The notes beneath the pieces were generated by a model, which saw nothing but the letters and a program-made list of their open reading frames with translations, had not been told where the DNA came from and made no database searches. A stretch of 64,000 nt of DNA from CAVYXZ01 sp965223835. GTDB taxonomy: Bacteria; Chloroflexota; Anaerolineae; Aggregatilineales; Phototrophicaceae. A program made the position numbers and the translations under genes. The stretch spans positions 930,001 to 994,000 of the forward strand of contig CBDCXQ010000001.1 in the NCBI GenBank assembly GCA_965223835.1, read 5' to 3'. Of the stretch, positions 17,650 through 26,492 are shown in pieces (position 1 is the stretch's first letter; every line of letters starts with the position of its first letter).

Positions 17650-17764
17650 CCCGTTTCTCCGAAATTTGAAGGAACCACGATATTGTAGTTCAGTCCATTT
17701 CCTGGTGCCGATAACGTCGTGCAAGCGTTGTTCAAGCGCAGGATTGAAAATTTCCGCTAACTGC

Positions 17765-17826
17765 CTGAAATATTGACTCACCATCTAGAAAAATTGACGG
17801 TGCAAAACCGGAATTTTTCAACGGCC
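17765..17826. repeat. Shared upstream sequence, copy 2
   Basis: Begins CTGAAATATTGACTCACCAT and continues with GAAAAATTGAC, CAAAAC and ATTTTTCAACGG. Counterpart of 10391-10450; both lie upstream of a serine-recombinase module in the same orientation (about 350 and 850 bases before the recombinase starts). Confidence 0.55.
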
Positions 17827-17879
17827 AGGCAGGGTTGGTGTGCTATGCTGATTCCAATCGTAGAACGAGAGGTGAGGCA

Positions 17880-18077
17880 GTGAGTAGCCCATTCAAACCA
17901 CCGGAACCGCCTTTGAAACGCGATCACAACATCAATATCCGATTGACATCTGTTGAGCGCACAGCGATCAATCAATTAGCTCGACAGATGAAGGTCACAC
18001 CGTCACATCTGGTGCGGCATTTTCTTATGCAGGCAGTTGAGGTTTATAGCGTGAAAAATGGAGGCCACATCAATTGA
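17880..18077 (+). CDS. Ribbon-helix-helix small protein
   Basis: 65 residues. A basic, Pro-rich N-terminus is followed by INIRLTSVERTAINQLARQM and a second helix VTPSHLVRHFLMQAVEVY, the pattern of an Arc/MetJ/CopG-type ribbon-helix-helix DNA-binding protein. GTG 17880 is preferred because AGAGGTGAGG lies just before it. First gene of a small operon leading to the second recombinase; its stop overlaps the next gene's TTG. Probable repressor of the module, perhaps acting on the palindrome at 18304. Confidence 0.65.
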   Translation: MSSPFKPPEPPLKRDHNINIRLTSVERTAINQLARQMKVTPSHLVRHFLMQAVEVYSVKNGGHIN

Positions 18078-18259
18078 AATTGACTAAAGATGAGGACACC
18101 CAAAAGAAATCGCAAATGCCGATACAGTCCCACACCAATCACTTCGATCTTTCCATGGCCTACCGCTTGCTCATTGGTGCTTACATTCGCTCAGCAAGAA
18201 CCGTGAAACAGAGTGCCAATCAAGAATCGGAGTGGGAGAAACAAACTAAACAGTCGTGA
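18074..18259 (+). CDS. Small hypothetical protein
   Basis: 61 residues, highly polar. A possible TTG start overlaps the stop of the ribbon-helix-helix gene. The centre (FDLSMAYRLLIGAYIRSA) is probably helical. No family recognised. Kept because of coupling to the upstream gene and its place in the recombinase operon. Confidence 0.4.
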   Translation: MKLTKDEDTQKKSQMPIQSHTNHFDLSMAYRLLIGAYIRSARTVKQSANQESEWEKQTKQS

Positions 18260-18303
18260 GAATCACTGCTACACAGTAGACTTTAGTCACTGAGATTATT
18301 GCC

Positions 18304-18327
18304 ATTGTACGGAATATTCCGTACAAT
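18304..18327. promoter_or_regulatory. Perfect 24-bp palindrome, probable operator
   Basis: Each half is ATTGTACGGAAT read toward the centre, with no mismatch and no spacer. It ends 4 bases before the GGAGGG ribosome site of the excisionase-like gene. It is likely bound by a dimeric regulator, such as the ribbon-helix-helix protein or the excisionase itself. Confidence 0.65.
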
Positions 18328-18346
18328 ACTGGAGGGACTTATTTGG

Positions 18347-18562
18347 ATGGCTGATGAGTTACTGAGTCCAGCGCAGGCAGCAGAGATTGCGGAATGTCAC
18401 AACGATACGATACGTAGAGCAATTGAAGCTGGTTTTCTTCCAGCACAGCGTGTCGGACGCAACTGGATTATTAAACGAAGCGATGTACAGGTGTGGATCG
18501 AATCAGGTAAGCCAAATCGCCGCCGAGGTTCGAGCTATGGAAATGAGGGGAGTACTGAATAA
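18347..18562 (+). CDS. Excisionase-like helix-turn-helix protein
   Basis: 71 residues. LLSPAQAAEIAECHNDTIRR followed by AIEAGFLPAQRVGRNWIIKRSDVQVWIES matches the MerR-like HTH_17/excisionase pattern (helix-turn-helix plus wing with a conserved VGRxWxI). ATG 18347 is preferred over the upstream frame start at 18299, since GGAGGG lies 10 bases before it and the palindrome would otherwise be coding. It sits between the palindrome and the serine recombinase, so it could be the recombination directionality factor or a regulator. Confidence 0.75.
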   Translation: MADELLSPAQAAEIAECHNDTIRRAIEAGFLPAQRVGRNWIIKRSDVQVWIESGKPNRRRGSSYGNEGSTE

Positions 18563-18605
18563 TCCTAAGAAACGGCACTGGTAATGAATGACCAGTGAAG
18601 TGAGA

Positions 18606-18640
18606 AGCCGGGCGACGGCCTGAGAAACTGACACCCGGCT
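18606..18640 (+). other. Hairpin in leader of recombinase 2
   Basis: Stem AGCCGGG / CCCGGCT with a 21-base loop, no T-run after it. Located 42 bases before the recombinase start, a position comparable to the hairpin before recombinase 1. Confidence 0.4.
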
Positions 18641-18681
18641 CCAGTCCAGATACAAACCTAGACTAAAAGGAATTCTACCAC

Positions 18682-20988
18682 ATGCCCGGCCCGAAAAAGT
18701 ACAAGCCGCAACGGAGTGATGATTCAACTCCGGTGTTGCCTGGAGCCTTGCCTTTAGACCGCCCCATTGCAGTCTATTATCGGCAATCATCAATGGCGCA
18801 AGTTGGCAACATCTCCACCGATATGCAACAGATTGATTTGCCCAGATACGTTACGACATTGGGTTGGCAAGCCAATACAATCATATTGATTGATGAAGAT
18901 GAAGGCGTCAGCGGTGCAAAACGCATTGACGAACGTATTGGCATGAGCCGACTATTTGACCTGATTATCACTGACAAGATTGGCGCAGTTGCGGTACAGG
19001 CAGAAGATCGACTGTTTCGTGATGAAACGCAAATTCAGGTGAACGTTTTTATTGACGCCTGTGTAAAAAATGATGTTCGGGTACTTACACCTTATTTCAA
19101 ATACAACTTCGCAGACAAGCTTGAAGGTCCGTATCATCGTCTACTTTTCCGTATGCGTGCGGAGCAGGCCGCAGATTTCCTGAACTCCTATGTTCGCGGA
19201 CGGTTGTATGCCGCTAAAGAACGAATGCTTATGCAGGGTATGTGGATGGGTGGAAATATCAATCTTGGGTACATGGTTGATGATCGCAAATCCTTACCAA
19301 GCGGAGTTCCGAATCCAAATTGGCGGAAATATCAGCCGTTTGAACCCTGTGCTGAAGTTGTCATAAAGATATTCGAGACGTTTGTTATGCTTGGGGGTAA
19401 TCAGCGAGCGACATTGCGGTATTTGCATGATAATGGACCTCATTTCCCGGATTTTGATAATCCTGAATTACTACGTCATGTGCCACCCGGGTTCTCATGG
19501 GCAAAACCAATGCGTATGCTAAAACGTGGCGCCATATATATGGTGGGATCAGTTGCCTTACAGAATATGTTGACGAATGCAGTTTATCTTGGACACTGGG
19601 TCTTCAAAGATCGTGTTGTCCAATGGAATAACCATCCGGCTATTGTGTCAGAAGACCTGTTTTATCAGGCCTTTAATTACATCTCCCCGTATAGTCTGGA
19701 CGGTTCCCTTAATGACGATTATGCACCTCGTTTGGGACGGAGACACTCTACCAAGAAAAAAGAGCGTGGAATCTATGACCCAAGCTATGTAGGTCTCGTT
19801 GGAAGCTACTACGAAGGCCAATGGCGTGGGGCAACCGCTTCGTGGCGCAAAAGCATGAAAATGTATGCCTATACCTGTGCCTATATTGATACAGCAGATA
19901 ATCAGCAATATTTATGGTCACGGCGTGCCGATTACTTCGATAATGTTATTGATGAGATGCTTCATGCCAAGTTAAATGCAACTTTTAATCACGAGGTATG
20001 GGAAGGCGTCCTTTCAGTCGCAGGTGAAGACTTTGATGCTGAAAAACGAATGCTCCGCCATCAACTGACCACAGTAGAACAAAAACTACAGACCCTATTA
20101 GATAACTTTTCTTATGTGCAGTCAAAAACACTCCTAAAAGCCCTGGAGCAAGAGTTTTCAAACTATGAACAAGAAAAAGTACGTCTCGAAGAAAAACTGA
20201 TTACCCTCAAGCAACACATGGATCAGCAAGAGACGCTTATAGGTCTTGCTAAACAGGCTGAAAACGTGTTGGAAAACTGGGGGCAAATGGACTCATCAGA
20301 AAGGCGTGCGATTGCTCAAGTGTTTATTGAGCGCATCGTTGTAACCCAAGTGGGAAAGCACCGCGTTGCCAATGTGTGTATCTACTGGCGGGACAATTCG
20401 ACAGATGAGTTTACGTTACCGTATCGTTCGGATACTTGGGAACTTTGGAATCCAGAGGAGATAGAGAAATTGAGACAGCTTATTAAAGAAAATGCAGATC
20501 AAGTACAGATAGCCGCAGCCCTACCTAATCGAAATTGGCGGGCTATACGCATCAAAGCATACGAGATTCTAGGAGAAAGGAAGTTTCATATCTCACCAAA
20601 ACCCATACGCGACAAAGAAACATTTAAGGACTATCAGATACGTATTGTGCGTGATGGAAGTGAAGCAAATCGCACATCAGGCAATCGTTGGACAAGTAAG
20701 GAGTTAGAAGCATTGAAAGAAGCGATAGAAAATGGGGTAACGCAGCTTGAAATGGCAGCCGCCTTACCCCATCGTTCATGGGAAGCAATCCGCAAAAAGA
20801 TTGCTCAAGTACATGGCAAGGGTATCAAAGTACCGGAGACGGGCTTTCTTGCGCCTTCGGATACGATTCTGGATTATCTGGAAGCTCACCCTGAAACCGC
20901 GACAACGATGCCTTTCGCAATTTTAGAGAATTACTCACAACGAAGACGCTCGAAAAAGCCATGGCGCCAGCCGCCAGCATGGGGATAA
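18682..20988 (+). CDS. Large serine recombinase with two Myb/SANT-like repeats
   Basis: 768 residues. Resolvase domain at about 29-175 with catalytic Ser36 in YYRQSS, then DEDEGVSG and DRLFRD. A recombinase domain follows, with NAVYLGHWVFKD. The zinc-ribbon position lacks CxxC pairs. A coiled coil (about 455-530) is followed by two SANT/Myb-like units: EIEKLRQLIKENADQVQIAA...NWRAIRIKA (about 595-630) and KELEALKEAIENGVTQLEMAA...SWEAIRKKI (about 673-710). Start ATG 18682 follows AAAGGAATTC, a weak-to-moderate ribosome site. The last 55 codons overlap the 3' end of copA on the other strand; the final QRRRSKKPWRQPPAWG is antisense to conserved copA sequence, so the recombinase frame probably crosses the junction with host DNA. 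It acts with the small regulators upstream as an integration module. Confidence 0.9.
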   Translation: MPGPKKYKPQRSDDSTPVLPGALPLDRPIAVYYRQSSMAQVGNISTDMQQIDLPRYVTTLGWQANTIILIDEDEGVSGAKRIDERIGMSRLFDLIITDKIGAVAVQAEDRLFRDETQIQVNVFIDACVKNDVRVLTPYFKYNFADKLEGPYHRLLFRMRAEQAADFLNSYVRGRLYAAKERMLMQGMWMGGNINLGYMVDDRKSLPSGVPNPNWRKYQPFEPCAEVVIKIFETFVMLGGNQRATLRYLHDNGPHFPDFDNPELLRHVPPGFSWAKPMRMLKRGAIYMVGSVALQNMLTNAVYLGHWVFKDRVVQWNNHPAIVSEDLFYQAFNYISPYSLDGSLNDDYAPRLGRRHSTKKKERGIYDPSYVGLVGSYYEGQWRGATASWRKSMKMYAYTCAYIDTADNQQYLWSRRADYFDNVIDEMLHAKLNATFNHEVWEGVLSVAGEDFDAEKRMLRHQLTTVEQKLQTLLDNFSYVQSKTLLKALEQEFSNYEQEKVRLEEKLITLKQHMDQQETLIGLAKQAENVLENWGQMDSSERRAIAQVFIERIVVTQVGKHRVANVCIYWRDNSTDEFTLPYRSDTWELWNPEEIEKLRQLIKENADQVQIAAALPNRNWRAIRIKAYEILGERKFHISPKPIRDKETFKDYQIRIVRDGSEANRTSGNRWTSKELEALKEAIENGVTQLEMAAALPHRSWEAIRKKIAQVHGKGIKVPETGFLAPSDTILDYLEAHPETATTMPFAILENYSQRRRSKKPWRQPPAWG

Positions 20989-23344
20989 GAGCACCCGCCA
21001 TTGCCACTGGGATGAGGATGATGTTGTAGATGAAGGCCCAGAACAAATTCTGATGGATGGTGCGCATCGTGGCTTTGCTCAGCAGAATCGCCCGCACCAC
21101 GCCCTGCAATTCACCACTCATCAGGGCAATGTCGGCGGCCTCAATCGCAATATCGGTTCCGGTGCCAATGGCGATGCCCACATCAGCCTGGGCCAGGGCC
21201 GGTGCATCATTGATGCCATCACCAACCATCGCCACTTTTTTACCATCCGCCTGCAACTGTTGGACCGCATCCGCTTTTTGGCCGGGCAGTACCTCTGCCA
21301 GTACCCGTTGGATGCCGACTTCAGCCGCAATCGCCTGGGCCGCTCGTTCGTTGTCGCCCGTCAGCATCACCACCTCTAAGCCCATTTTTTGCAGTTCAGC
21401 GATCGCGGATTTCGAGCTTGGTTTTATCGTATCGGCAATGCCGATAATGCCCGCCACTTGACCGTCAACACCCACAACTGTAGCGGTGTTGCCTTTGGCT
21501 TGCAGGTCGTTGATCTGATCATTCATGCCAGGGTTAAAGTTGAATTGTTGGCTGCTTATCCAGCGTGGACTGCCGATCATAACAGTTTGTCCATTAATCA
21601 TGGAACGAATACCCTGCCCGGCTACGGCCTCAAATGTTTCGGGTTGTGCCAGTGCCAGATCGCGTTCCTGCGCCGCCCGGACAATTGCTTCGCCCAACGG
21701 ATGCTCACTACCGCGCTCAGCGCTGGCGGCCAATGTCAGCAATTGTTCTTCGGAGAAATTTGATTCCGGCATCAGGGCTGTGACAGCCGGTTCACCACGC
21801 GTGATCGTGCCCGTTTTGTCCAGCGCCATCACCTGGATGCGCTGGGTGGCTTCCAGCGCCGCGCTATTCTTGAAGAGAATGCCCTGTTCTGCCCCTTTGC
21901 CGGTACCGACCATGATGGCGGTGGGTGTCGCCAATCCCAGTGCACAGGGGCAGGCAATCACCAGCACAGCCACTGCATTTACCAGTGCTGCCGTGAAGCC
22001 CACCTGACCGATAAATAACCAGCCAAGAAATGTCAGCAAAGCCAGGACCAGCACAATCGGCACAAACACCGAGGAAACCTGGTCGGCAACGCGCTGGATG
22101 GGCGCTTTGGAACCCTGTGCCTGTTCAACCAGTCGAATAATTTGCGCCAGTGCTGTTTCTGCACCAACATGCATCGCTTCCACCACCAGTCGACCCTGTT
22201 TGTTGACCGTTGCGCCAATCACATCGCTGCCAACGATTTTATTGACCGGCAAACTCTCACCCGTTAGCATCGATTCATCGACTGCGGACCGACCCTCGAT
22301 TACCAATCCATCGACCGGAATGCGTTCGCCGGGACGGACGACTACCCGGTCACCAACCAGCAGGTCAGCAACAGCAACTTCAACCTCTTCATTATTGCGC
22401 AGCAGGGTTGCCGTCTTGGGAGCCAGACCCATCAACTGCTTAATCGCGGCACTGGTGCGGCCTTTCGCCCGGGCCTCGAGCAATTTGCCCAGCGTAATCA
22501 ACGTCAAGATCACCGCCGCCGTTTCAAAGTATTCAGCCGTACCCAACAATGCGGTATTGTCCAGGAGAATGCCGATCAGCACAGCGACACTGTAGCCGTA
22601 GGCTGCGGACGCGCCCAACGCCACCAGCGTATCCATGTTGGTGGTGCCGTTGCGGGCTGCCTTGTAGGCGCCAACAAAATACTGTCGCCCCAGCAGCAGC
22701 ATGACCGGCGTCGCCAGCAGAAAGAAAATCACCGGCCAACCCGCCCACATGAGCCAGGGAAAGGTGTCCATGATGACCGGTATCTGGTGCATGAAGTGCC
22801 GTGACATGCTGAGAATGACCAGTGGGATGCTGAAGATCGCACCGATTAGAACCAGCCGTTCCTGGCGTTTGATTTCCGCTTCGCGGACGGCGCGTTCGGC
22901 ATCTTCCGGTGCATCTGCATCCGAGAGATTTACGACGCCATAACCAGCGTTCTCCACCGCTTGAATCAAGTCAGACCGGCGGACGCTGCCCGGCAGATAA
23001 TGGACTGTCGCGCGTTCGGTGGCGAGGTTCACATTGACATCCAGAATGCCCGATGGTTTGCGCAGTGCGCGTTCAACATTGCGCACACAGGCGGCACACG
23101 TCATGCCAGTGATCGGAAGTTCCATCGTCGCCTGCACCACGCCATAACCGGCATTGCTGATGCTGTCGATCACGGACCTTGTATTAGTATGTGACGGGTC
23201 AAAACTGACGGTGGCGCGTTCGGTCGCGATGTTCACAGTAGCCGTTTCGACGCCTTCGGTTCGTTTGAGCGCCCGTTCGACGTTGCGCACACAGGCGGCA
23301 CACGTCATGCCAGTGACGGGTAAATCGAGTTGTTGGGTTGTCAT
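20825..23344 (-). CDS. copA: Copper-translocating P1B-type ATPase
   Basis: 839-residue Cu(I) efflux pump of the cytoplasmic membrane. Two N-terminal heavy-metal-associated domains, each with GMTCAACVRNVERAL, then the transmembrane Cys-Pro-Cys in VIACPCALGLATPTA, the phosphorylation site DKTGTITRG, the TGDN loop and GDGINDAPAL. About eight membrane helices. ATG 23344 is preferred over TTG 23353 because AAAGGA is 11 bases upstream of it. csoR lies just upstream on the same strand, so copper release of CsoR should induce both. The C-terminus after SNSLKLR (about 30 extra residues, ending PSPVL) is read from DNA that also encodes the recombinase, so the natural tail was probably replaced by element DNA; this should not affect pumping. 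Confidence 0.95.
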   Translation of the reverse strand: MTTQQLDLPVTGMTCAACVRNVERALKRTEGVETATVNIATERATVSFDPSHTNTRSVIDSISNAGYGVVQATMELPITGMTCAACVRNVERALRKPSGILDVNVNLATERATVHYLPGSVRRSDLIQAVENAGYGVVNLSDADAPEDAERAVREAEIKRQERLVLIGAIFSIPLVILSMSRHFMHQIPVIMDTFPWLMWAGWPVIFFLLATPVMLLLGRQYFVGAYKAARNGTTNMDTLVALGASAAYGYSVAVLIGILLDNTALLGTAEYFETAAVILTLITLGKLLEARAKGRTSAAIKQLMGLAPKTATLLRNNEEVEVAVADLLVGDRVVVRPGERIPVDGLVIEGRSAVDESMLTGESLPVNKIVGSDVIGATVNKQGRLVVEAMHVGAETALAQIIRLVEQAQGSKAPIQRVADQVSSVFVPIVLVLALLTFLGWLFIGQVGFTAALVNAVAVLVIACPCALGLATPTAIMVGTGKGAEQGILFKNSAALEATQRIQVMALDKTGTITRGEPAVTALMPESNFSEEQLLTLAASAERGSEHPLGEAIVRAAQERDLALAQPETFEAVAGQGIRSMINGQTVMIGSPRWISSQQFNFNPGMNDQINDLQAKGNTATVVGVDGQVAGIIGIADTIKPSSKSAIAELQKMGLEVVMLTGDNERAAQAIAAEVGIQRVLAEVLPGQKADAVQQLQADGKKVAMVGDGINDAPALAQADVGIAIGTGTDIAIEAADIALMSGELQGVVRAILLSKATMRTIHQNLFWAFIYNIILIPVAMAGALIPMLAAGAMAFSSVFVVSNSLKLRKASLSRFQGELPDNPESYPKAQESPSPVL

Positions 23345-23364
23345 CAGGAGCAAAGTCCTTTCGC

Positions 23365-23667
23365 TTAATGATTGAGTAAATCAAAGATGCGTACCAATTC
23401 CTGCGTGGTGTTATCCGGGTCGTTTTCCATCTCGAAACGGGCCGTATTGACCAGATAACATTCCACCAGATGGCTGATGAGGCTCGTCATCCCTTTTTCA
23501 ACCGCCCGTGCACGGATGACCCGTTCTTCACAGGTGCCCTCATCGGCTTCGATCATGCGTTCCAGCCCGGCTAATTGTCCCTGAATGCGATGAATGCGAT
23601 GTAAGGTTTTGGTGTTATATTCACATTTCAGTGCTTCAGCCGCATCTATCTGAATTTCCGATTCCAT
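23365..23667 (-). CDS. csoR: CsoR-family copper-sensing repressor
   Basis: 100 residues, all helical. Contains the family metal ligands: Cys in DEGTCEERVI and the His-x3-Cys of SHLVECYL, matching the Cys-His-Cys set of CsoR rather than nickel or formaldehyde-sensing relatives. The start at 23667 (MESEIQID) is chosen because the longer frame to 23715 would run through the operator boxes. It sits 20 bases upstream of copA in one operon. By family knowledge it binds GC-flanked operators without copper and lets go when Cu(I) binds. Confidence 0.9.
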   Translation of the reverse strand: MESEIQIDAAEALKCEYNTKTLHRIHRIQGQLAGLERMIEADEGTCEERVIRARAVEKGMTSLISHLVECYLVNTARFEMENDPDNTTQELVRIFDLLNH

Positions 23668-23684
23668 AGAATAACCCCTGACCC

Positions 23685-23728
23685 TATACCCATAGGGGTA
23701 TATTAACATACCCACCGGGGTATATCAA
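23685..23728 (-). promoter_or_regulatory. csoR-copA promoter with two CsoR boxes
   Basis: Box 1 TATACCCATAGGGGTATA (23685-23702) and box 2 ATACCCACCGGGGTAT (within 23707-23725) match the CsoR operator pattern of A/T ends around C and G runs. On the minus strand a -35 TTGATA (23723-23728) and -10 TAATAT (23700-23705) are separated by 17 bases. Box 2 fills the spacer and box 1 overlaps the start region, so bound CsoR should block RNA polymerase. Confidence 0.85.
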
Positions 23729-23781
23729 GTGACGAACAACACCATGCGGTACAATCAGCATCAGAATCCCGATAGAATCGC

Positions 23782-25074
23782 ATGGATGCCATGATTCGCC
23801 TGTTGCACATCGCTATTTTACTCACATTCGCACTGATCCCGGTCTGGTATCGTTTACCGGGTTACCCGCTGTTTTTTCCGCATTTATACGTGTCCCGCTT
23901 TCTCATTCTGCTGCCGATGCTGGTGGCGATTGGTGGCTGGCTCATCGCCGGGCTGCCGGGATTTAGTGAATTGCGCCGCGATAAACTGCGTCGTGGCTGG
24001 GCCTTGGCGCTAATGAGTCTGGCACTGTGGGTATTTGCGTCGCATTTGTGGGCGTTCCAGAGTATTCCGCACCCGGAAGTCGCGCAAACGGCGGCGTTAC
24101 AATTCGGAATCGTCGCCCTGTTTGTGGTAGTAGTCGCCTGTGTGCAACCGCCCCGCCGGTATGTGATCGGGGTGCTGGTCTTCAGCCTGTGGTGGAACAG
24201 CGCCATTGGTGCGGCCCAGGTCGCACAGCAGGGTTCGGTGGGACTAAGCAGTTTGGGCGAATTTGCATTGAGCGTAGATCGACCTGGCGTGAGCGTGGTA
24301 CAGGCCGGTGATATGCGCTGGTTGCGACCCTACGGTCTGCTGCCTCATCCGAATCCGTTGGGTGGTGTTCTCGCCATGAGTTTGCTAGCAGTAGGCGCAT
24401 GGATTGTGGGGCGACGGCGGGCGCTTTGGATTGGCGGGACCGTGAGCGCGATGGTTGGGCTGTGGGCCTTCGGCCTGACGTTTTCGCGGGCCGCCTGGGG
24501 TGGATTCGTCATGGGCGTGCTGGTGATGTTGCCGTTGCTCTGGCGCGGACGGTATCTCAAACGGTGGGTATGGCTCAGCGTGGGATTGCTGATTGGCATC
24601 GGTATATCGTTTTTCCTGGTATATCAACCTTTCTTGCTGGCCCGGTCGGGCATCGGCGCGGAATCGATTGAACAGCGCTCGGTGAGTGACCGGCTGGTGT
24701 ATCTTGACTTTGCCGGGCGGGCGATCCGGGAGAATCCAGTGCTGGGCGTGGGGGCGGGCAATTTCCCCTGGAAGGCCAGCTATTACCTGATGTTCACTGA
24801 GTTCGACCTGCTGGGCGATAATGTGCATAACATTTATCTCTCGGCCTGGGCGGAGTTGGGCACCATCGGCCTGATTCTGTATGGCGCGGTGCTGTTGACT
24901 GGACTGGGCGCGGCATTGCGGGACCTGTGGGCACGACCCGATCCAGCGGGAATCGCGCTGCTGGGCGGTGTGGTGGCGCTGTTGGCGATTGGGCTGCTGG
25001 ACCACTACCCGTACACGCTCATCCAATTCCAGACGGCGCTATGGGGGCTGTTGGCGGTGAACAGCCGATCATAA
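23782..25074 (+). CDS. O-antigen ligase / polymerase-like membrane protein
   Basis: 430 residues with about 10-12 membrane helices. Family hallmarks: RPYGLLPHPNPLGGVLAM, FGLTFSRAAWGGFVMG, and a large outside loop with NPVLGVGAGNFPWKASYY and DNVHNIYLSAWAELGTIG, typical of the Wzy_C (WaaL/Wzy/TuaE) family that transfers or polymerises lipid-linked glycans on the outer face of the membrane. Start ATG 23782 or 23791 in the same frame; there is no strong ribosome site. Divergent from csoR by 66 bases. Substrate unknown; no other glycan gene is adjacent, though three PMT-like transferases lie elsewhere in the window. Confidence 0.8.
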   Translation: MDAMIRLLHIAILLTFALIPVWYRLPGYPLFFPHLYVSRFLILLPMLVAIGGWLIAGLPGFSELRRDKLRRGWALALMSLALWVFASHLWAFQSIPHPEVAQTAALQFGIVALFVVVVACVQPPRRYVIGVLVFSLWWNSAIGAAQVAQQGSVGLSSLGEFALSVDRPGVSVVQAGDMRWLRPYGLLPHPNPLGGVLAMSLLAVGAWIVGRRRALWIGGTVSAMVGLWAFGLTFSRAAWGGFVMGVLVMLPLLWRGRYLKRWVWLSVGLLIGIGISFFLVYQPFLLARSGIGAESIEQRSVSDRLVYLDFAGRAIRENPVLGVGAGNFPWKASYYLMFTEFDLLGDNVHNIYLSAWAELGTIGLILYGAVLLTGLGAALRDLWARPDPAGIALLGGVVALLAIGLLDHYPYTLIQFQTALWGLLAVNSRS

Positions 25075-25089
25075 CAGTTTTTAACATGT

Positions 25090-26412
25090 CTACTCCTCGG
25101 ATTCGAGTTCGCCGATGAGCGGTGGAATGCCGACGAGGGGCAATTCGCCACACATCCCGGCGGCCAGCACGACATCGCTGCGTACCCAGACGCCCTCGGT
25201 CACGCGCCACCACAGGATGTTATCCAGCCCCTGCGCCCGGCCATCCGGATTGGCGTGTTCACCGGCGAACAACGCGCCTTGAATCGGGAAATCGCGGCCT
25301 GGTCCCTGACGCAAGCGCACCTCGTTCACGGCGGCGACGGTGCAGCTATCTTCGGCGGTGATGCCGTTCAGCAGCGGCTGGTCCGGCGCGGCGGGTGTCA
25401 CAACATTCAGCAGGTTAAACGCGAGGTCGGGAATCTCGCGCGGCAACAGACGGAATGGCAGTGGCCTCATTCGAACATAGACGTAGGGTTCGGGGATGCG
25501 CGGGGTAGTTAACATTGCAGATTCAGTATCGTAGCGAATACGAATCCGGTTGCCAGCGTCAGTGATTTCGGTTGCGCCGCCCGATGTCACCTGGGCCGTG
25601 TTTTCGAGCACGTGGACGGTCATGGTCTGCTGCGCCTGTAAAAAGATGGTACCATCAAATTGCAGATCAACCCCGTTGACACGGAGGTTTACTGGTTGGT
25701 TGGTCTGCAGGAGAACGCCGCTATCGGGAGCGTGATTGCATGGTGAATCGTCCATGCCGGAGGTGAAGTTGAACGCTTGCAGCGGACTGAACAATGTCGC
25801 TGGTGGCTCATCGTCAGGTGTAACATCTGGCAGCAGGGCGAAATCGCCATCAACGTCAATCAGATCCGCGCGGACCCAGCCTGACCGCTCATCATCGAGA
25901 TAAAGGCGAAACCAACTCCCATCAGCGAGTTTGCCGGTCGCCGGGATGACCTGGCCGACGACCAGCGGCGCGACGAGTTCCGCAGCCGTATCGGGCGTTG
26001 CCCGCAGATTAGCCCCGCTGGGGAATGTTACCTGCACGGGTACGGTTGTAACGGTTTGAGATTCCGTACTGGCATTTTCGAGTTCGACATCACCCAGAAT
26101 CACCATGGTCATGAGTTGCTCCGGGTGATTAGCTGTGAATGTCGTTATTGACAGCCCCCATTCACCTTCGTCAATCTGCATCGCGCCGGATTCGATAGTT
26201 TGTAGACCACTGATGCGATCACCAGGGCGAGTGAAATCGCCTTCGGCCAATGCGGCAATCTCCAGGGGTGCGTTCGCATAACAGGTCGTGCCGGGTTCGA
26301 CCGCCGCGCATTCCAGCGCAGCAGCGGCATAGGCGGCATCTACCAGGGCGGGACAGGTATTGGATTGCGCGATGGGCAGCAACCACAAAGCGAGTAACAG
26401 CAATTGATGCAT
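25090..26412 (-). CDS. Secreted protein with bacterial SH3 domains
   Basis: 440 residues. Starts with a signal peptide (MHQLLLLALWLLPIAQS) and Cys-containing mature part. One bacterial SH3 domain is visible around GANLRATPDTAAELVAPLV...GSWFRLYLDDERSGWVRADLI; a second near the C-terminus around EVRLRQGPGRDFPIQGALF...WWRVTEGVWVRSDVV. Such domains often bind cell-wall peptides. The region between is beta-rich and not recognised. ATG 26412 has GGA 6 bases upstream. Converges with the O-antigen-ligase gene, only 15 bases apart. Typical of repeated secreted SH3 proteins in Chloroflexota; specific role unknown. Confidence 0.75.
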   Translation of the reverse strand: MHQLLLLALWLLPIAQSNTCPALVDAAYAAAALECAAVEPGTTCYANAPLEIAALAEGDFTRPGDRISGLQTIESGAMQIDEGEWGLSITTFTANHPEQLMTMVILGDVELENASTESQTVTTVPVQVTFPSGANLRATPDTAAELVAPLVVGQVIPATGKLADGSWFRLYLDDERSGWVRADLIDVDGDFALLPDVTPDDEPPATLFSPLQAFNFTSGMDDSPCNHAPDSGVLLQTNQPVNLRVNGVDLQFDGTIFLQAQQTMTVHVLENTAQVTSGGATEITDAGNRIRIRYDTESAMLTTPRIPEPYVYVRMRPLPFRLLPREIPDLAFNLLNVVTPAAPDQPLLNGITAEDSCTVAAVNEVRLRQGPGRDFPIQGALFAGEHANPDGRAQGLDNILWWRVTEGVWVRSDVVLAAGMCGELPLVGIPPLIGELESEE

Positions 26413-26492
26413 GGGAGTCCTTGAATTAGGTGACTGTCAAACAGGGCCATCGTACCCCAAACGACCGGTATTTTCATCGGGCGTGTTGGCGA

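Noticed and set aside
23685..23725. Possible CRISPR-like short repeats
   Set aside because: Only two copies, palindromic, and they fit CsoR operator boxes over a promoter.
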